A stretch of 16,729 nucleotides of DNA from CBFHND01 sp965657085 (lineage in GTDB: Bacteria > Pseudomonadota > Alphaproteobacteria > Rhodobacterales > Rhodobacteraceae), in assembly GCA_965657085.1 (NCBI GenBank), contig CBFHND010000044.1, positions 1-16,729 of the forward strand, given 5' to 3'. This document shows positions 13,974 to 16,729 of this stretch, piece after piece (position 1 is the stretch's first letter; every line of letters starts with the position of its first letter). The translations under genes and the position numbers were made by a program. Under the pieces are notes generated by a model. It searched no databases. It was not told where the DNA came from and saw only the letters and a program-made list of their open reading frames with translations.

Positions 13974-16329
13974 GCAACAGCAGGTACAAAAGGACGGTGG
14001 GCCACAGCAGTTGGGCAAGCGCGGTGATGTGGCAGAAACCCGGGTGGACAAACGCCTGAGGTCGGAGCCTGCGCTGAGGGATTTGCATGGTGGAACCCTC
14101 GATCATATGCCGGACACCGCTGAAAGTGCCGCAGCGGGTCTTCCGGAAGATGCAGGTGCTGCGTTCACAGGTGCCGGGCACCCCATGCCGTCAGCCATGC
14201 GGCAGGACTTTGAAGGCGCATTTGGCGAATCCTTTGCCGATGTGCGCCTGCACACCGGTACTGAGGCCGATGCCGGCGCGCGCGCCATTGATGCCACGGC
14301 CTTCGCCTCCGGCACCGACATTGGTTTTGCCAAAGGTGCCTTTCAACCTGAAACCAGTCTGGGGCGCGGGGTCATCGCCCATGAGCTGGCCCACGTCAGC
14401 GACATGCGCGCGGGGCGGGACACACCGGACACCGTGCGCAGGATCGGGGAATATGCGCCGGGCGGGGTGACGCCGATCTTTTCCGCCGAATGGTGGAACC
14501 GGCTTGGCGGTGGCGGAACATTCTCGAATGCGGAACTTGACCACTTCGTCCGGGCAATGTCGCGCCCGGGATATGTCGCGTCGGAGTATGATTACGACGA
14601 CACCGACAACATGGCCCGCGTCATAGTGAACCGCATGTTCGGGCAAGCCGGCACCGGTGAGGGGGCACCTTATGTGCCGCCGGGTGCCCGCGATCTGCGC
14701 GTGCGGCGTAACATGATCCAACACCTTCTCAGCGGCTTCCGCGCCGAGGCCGACAAGGATGCGGCGATGCTGATCCTGCGCCGCGCCTCGGATATCGAAC
14801 GCAACCAGATTGTGCAGGCCTACGGCCAGGAAGACCTGATGGACCACCTGCGCGGTCGCCATGCGGAAGAGCTGTCGCGGCTGATGGGCATTGGCGTGGA
14901 AGAGTCCCCGCGCCGCAGGTCAGAGCGGCGGAACATGCCGGTGCAATGGCTGATGAACACAACAATCCGCAATGCGCCGGGTCTGAGTTCCGCGGTCCGC
15001 GGGTTGGTCCTAGAACAGTTCATGATCCGCCCACGCAGCCACACCTCGCCAAGGACGATCGCCCGTAACGCGCGGTTCCCCGGTGACAATGCGCGCAATC
15101 AGGTCATTTCCAGCGGCGCATCCCACCCGCGCGGCGAAGATGGCCGGGCGGGGATGACATTCTGGGTCGAACCGCAGGACGCAAGTGCGCGAGGGGCCTA
15201 TGCCTATTCGACCCGGACGCCCATGGCGGATCAGAATTATCCAACGATTGCGGCAGCCGACGACCAGCGCGTCGAGGCAACACTGGAGGTTGATCTGGGC
15301 GCGGCCACAATTGGTGAAGTGGTCCGGGGCCGCACTGCGAGCGAAACGCACGAGGAACGCCGCGACAGAAGCGACACGGAGCGGCGCTCTCGGACGGACG
15401 AAGTTGTTGACCGCCGTCGTCAGGAAAGACGCCGCGATGACGTTGTGCGCGACACCGACAGGCTGGAGTTGTCGCTCGGGGCATCCGCGGAAAGCATCCG
15501 CGGGTTCGAAGCCGAGCAGAACTGGCAGCGCAGCGTGTCCCGGACCCGCGAACAATTGCAGGAAATCGCACGGACCTGGGGGACGTCGACGACAAGCACC
15601 CGGCAGACCGAAGTCGATATCAGTTCAACCATCAGCAGCGACGTCGCCACATCGTTGCGCACGCAGCTTGGGTTGTCGGGGCAGGGCAATGTCGGGCTCA
15701 AGGATATCGGGACCGGCATGCTTGGCACGGTCCTGCGCCGGTTGCCGGTGCCACAGGCGCGCGCGCTTGGCGCCATCCTGTCGATGGTCGGCAGTGCCAG
15801 TGCGGGTCTGACGGTTGGCCTGTCAGGCGAGGTCGAAGGGCAACATACGCTGCGGAGCGGCGGCAGTCTGACCGGACGGGCCGCCCGGCTCTGGAGTGAG
15901 GCGCGGACACGCAACTTTGATCTGACGCGCCGCACCACCGATCGCGCCAGCAGGACCGACGAAGCGTCCCAGGGCGGGCGCGCTTCGGTGTCAGGGTCTG
16001 AACGTCGCGGGCGCACGGCTGGCACCACGACCGGTCGGGAGCGCAGCCGTGAGCGGCGCGAAGGCACCACCGATTCAGCCGAGCGGGAACGCAGGCGGAG
16101 CGGAACACGCGAACGCAGCAGAACGGAATCCGAAGGAGAGACGGACCGCACCACCGACACCGAAAGCATTCAGGTGCGCCGCAATATGCTGGTGCCGGTT
16201 GTGCGCCGCAGCCGACTGAGCTTCCGGGTCACCCGAAATGATTGGGCGCATATGGATCCGCGCACGTCTGCCGAGCAACTTCGCGCGACTGAAGAGGCGC
16301 GCGCACAACGCGTGACGGAGGAGCAATAA
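13966..16329 (+). CDS. DUF4157 (eCIS core domain) protein with Arg/Glu/Ser/Thr-rich C-terminus, candidate effector
   Basis: A 787-aa protein. Residues ~70-147 are a DUF4157/eCIS core domain: GHPMPSAMRQDFEGAFGESF, VRLHTG (93-98), ATAFASGTDIGFAKGAF and the metalloprotease-like HELAH (139-143). The VQQ that often follows is replaced by VSDM. Residues ~150-330 are helical (DAAMLILRRASDIERNQIVQ). Residues 466-502 and 646-735 are extremely charged and polar (RDRSDTERRSRTDEVVDRRR; RERSRERREGTTDSAERERR). Between them is a hydrophobic Gly/Ala/Ser segment (LGAILSMVGSASAGLTVGLSG, ~600-620) that might enter a membrane. DUF4157 domains mark cargo or loading factors of eCIS; the toxic activity, if any, is not evident. 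The start at 13966 has GGGAGGA upstream; in-frame ATGs further upstream lie within the 72-aa gene. Confidence 0.88.
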   Translation: MAEQQQVQKDGGPQQLGKRGDVAETRVDKRLRSEPALRDLHGGTLDHMPDTAESAAAGLPEDAGAAFTGAGHPMPSAMRQDFEGAFGESFADVRLHTGTEADAGARAIDATAFASGTDIGFAKGAFQPETSLGRGVIAHELAHVSDMRAGRDTPDTVRRIGEYAPGGVTPIFSAEWWNRLGGGGTFSNAELDHFVRAMSRPGYVASEYDYDDTDNMARVIVNRMFGQAGTGEGAPYVPPGARDLRVRRNMIQHLLSGFRAEADKDAAMLILRRASDIERNQIVQAYGQEDLMDHLRGRHAEELSRLMGIGVEESPRRRSERRNMPVQWLMNTTIRNAPGLSSAVRGLVLEQFMIRPRSHTSPRTIARNARFPGDNARNQVISSGASHPRGEDGRAGMTFWVEPQDASARGAYAYSTRTPMADQNYPTIAAADDQRVEATLEVDLGAATIGEVVRGRTASETHEERRDRSDTERRSRTDEVVDRRRQERRRDDVVRDTDRLELSLGASAESIRGFEAEQNWQRSVSRTREQLQEIARTWGTSTTSTRQTEVDISSTISSDVATSLRTQLGLSGQGNVGLKDIGTGMLGTVLRRLPVPQARALGAILSMVGSASAGLTVGLSGEVEGQHTLRSGGSLTGRAARLWSEARTRNFDLTRRTTDRASRTDEASQGGRASVSGSERRGRTAGTTTGRERSRERREGTTDSAERERRRSGTRERSRTESEGETDRTTDTESIQVRRNMLVPVVRRSRLSFRVTRNDWAHMDPRTSAEQLRATEEARAQRVTEEQ

Positions 16330-16729
16330 TGCTGTCCACGCAACCCAATTTCCTCAAGGGTGGGATCATCCTGCTGGACCCGGACTCGGGAACGGTCGAA
16401 CGCACCTTGCCCCTCCTGATCAACCCCGAACGGATCACACGCAGCTTTGACGTGAAATCGATGGGGGAGGAATCCAATCGCTCCGCGCCGCTGCGGTTGA
16501 CCGGACCCGCCGTCGAAACCATCTCGATCGAGGCCCGGCTTGAAGTATCCGACGCATTGCAACGGGGCGACCAGACAGCCGCCCAGGAAGGGATCCGTCC
16601 GCAGCTTGCGACGCTGCAGATGCTCATTACACCGACATCCCGAACCATTCTCGACAATGATGCGCTGCAACAATCGGGTGCCTTGGAAATTGTCCCGATG
16701 AACCAGCCGCTGACGTTGTTTGTCTGGGG
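16329..16729 (+). CDS. Afp7-like tube-initiator/baseplate protein, N-terminal part (truncated by window edge)
   Basis: The first 133 residues are visible; the frame is open to the edge. FLKGGIILLDPDSGTVERTL (8-27), LLINPERITRSFD (~29-41), APLRLTGPAVETISIEARLE and GIRPQLATLQMLITP are the signature of the CIS tube/Afp7-type N-terminal domain, which in Afp-like particles joins the tube to the hub. Full-length relatives usually end in a LysM-type domain, which would lie outside this window. The start overlaps the DUF4157 stop by one base (TAATG) and has GGAGGAG five bases upstream. Confidence 0.88.
   Translation, partial: MLSTQPNFLKGGIILLDPDSGTVERTLPLLINPERITRSFDVKSMGEESNRSAPLRLTGPAVETISIEARLEVSDALQRGDQTAAQEGIRPQLATLQMLITPTSRTILDNDALQQSGALEIVPMNQPLTLFVW

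Larger units (their letters stand above)
6534..16729 (+). other. Extracellular contractile injection system (eCIS) locus, right end outside window
   Basis: Nine co-directional genes: sheath, tube, Afp6-like, disordered linker, DUF4255 terminator, AAA+ ATPase, 72-aa protein, DUF4157 protein and Afp7-like. Gaps are 12 and 7 bases, then overlaps of 4, 4, 4, 4, 8 and 1. The set of sheath, gp19-like tube, DUF4255, AAA+ ATPase and DUF4157 is diagnostic of eCIS rather than phage or type VI secretion. No capsid, terminase, integrase or TssJLM-type genes are seen. Expected but absent from the window: spike, PAAR, gp25, BaseJ wedge, tape measure and fibre. Confidence 0.92.

Noticed and set aside
15420..16169. 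Ser/Arg/Val-rich minus-strand frame opposite the DUF4157 tail
   Set aside because: Repetitive composition simply mirrors the Arg/Glu/Ser/Thr-rich coding strand; no start signal.
6534..16729. Type VI secretion system or ordinary myophage tail
   Set aside because: No TssBC/TssJLM/ClpV-type proteins and no head or lysis genes; DUF4255, DUF4157 and the Afp15-like ATPase are hallmarks of eCIS.
1..16729. CRISPR arrays, tRNA/rRNA genes, insertion sequences, attachment sites
   Set aside because: No regularly spaced repeats, no tRNA-like cloverleaf sequence, no transposase or integrase frame seen on either strand.

Overview
The window is GC-rich DNA from a Gram-negative bacterium. Signal peptides, an outer-membrane beta-barrel protein and a periplasmic sensor are all encoded. 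Two perfect FNR-type boxes (TTGAT-N4-ATCAA) and the overall protein style suggest an alphaproteobacterium, most likely Rhodobacterales (Roseobacter/Rhodobacter group). That placement is inference: there is no rRNA or other marker gene here.

Left part (1-5942), ordinary chromosomal genes in three groups. (a) Minus strand: a possible partial gene at the left edge, a periplasmic DsrE-family protein, and upstream of it a transmembrane one-component regulator (PhnD-like periplasmic domain, one membrane helix, cytoplasmic LuxR-type HTH). (b) Plus strand: a four-helix membrane protein, an NTF2/SnoaL-like protein and a CrtI/RetSat-type FAD oxidoreductase. FNR-type boxes precede the first two, so the group looks oxygen-regulated. 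(c) Minus strand, convergent: a 191-aa outer-membrane beta-barrel protein resembling the PagL/acyloxyacyl hydrolase type.

Right part (6534 to the right edge) is one tightly packed plus-strand operon for an extracellular contractile injection system (eCIS, the Afp/PVC/AlgoCIS class of phage-tail-like particles). Order: sheath, inner tube, Afp6-like zinc-ribbon baseplate protein, Pro-rich disordered protein with a conserved C-terminal motif, DUF4255 tail terminator with extra beta-rich C-terminus, AAA+ ATPase, 72-aa coupled protein, DUF4157 (eCIS core) protein with an Arg/Glu/Ser/Thr-rich tail, and the start of an Afp7-like tube/baseplate protein cut by the window edge. Genes are separated by 12 or 7 bases or overlap by 1 to 8 bases, so translational coupling is likely. 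There is no capsid, portal, terminase, integrase or lysis gene, which argues against an ordinary prophage. Spike, PAAR, gp25, BaseJ-type wedge, tape measure and fibre genes are expected to the right, outside the window.

The sheath gene starts with TTG behind a strong ribosome binding site and follows a 591-base gene-free, relatively AT-rich leader with two inverted repeats that could be control sites. The best candidates for new biology are the DUF4157 protein as effector or loading factor, the disordered linker protein, the 72-aa protein, and the PhnD-TM-LuxR/DsrE sensing pair.
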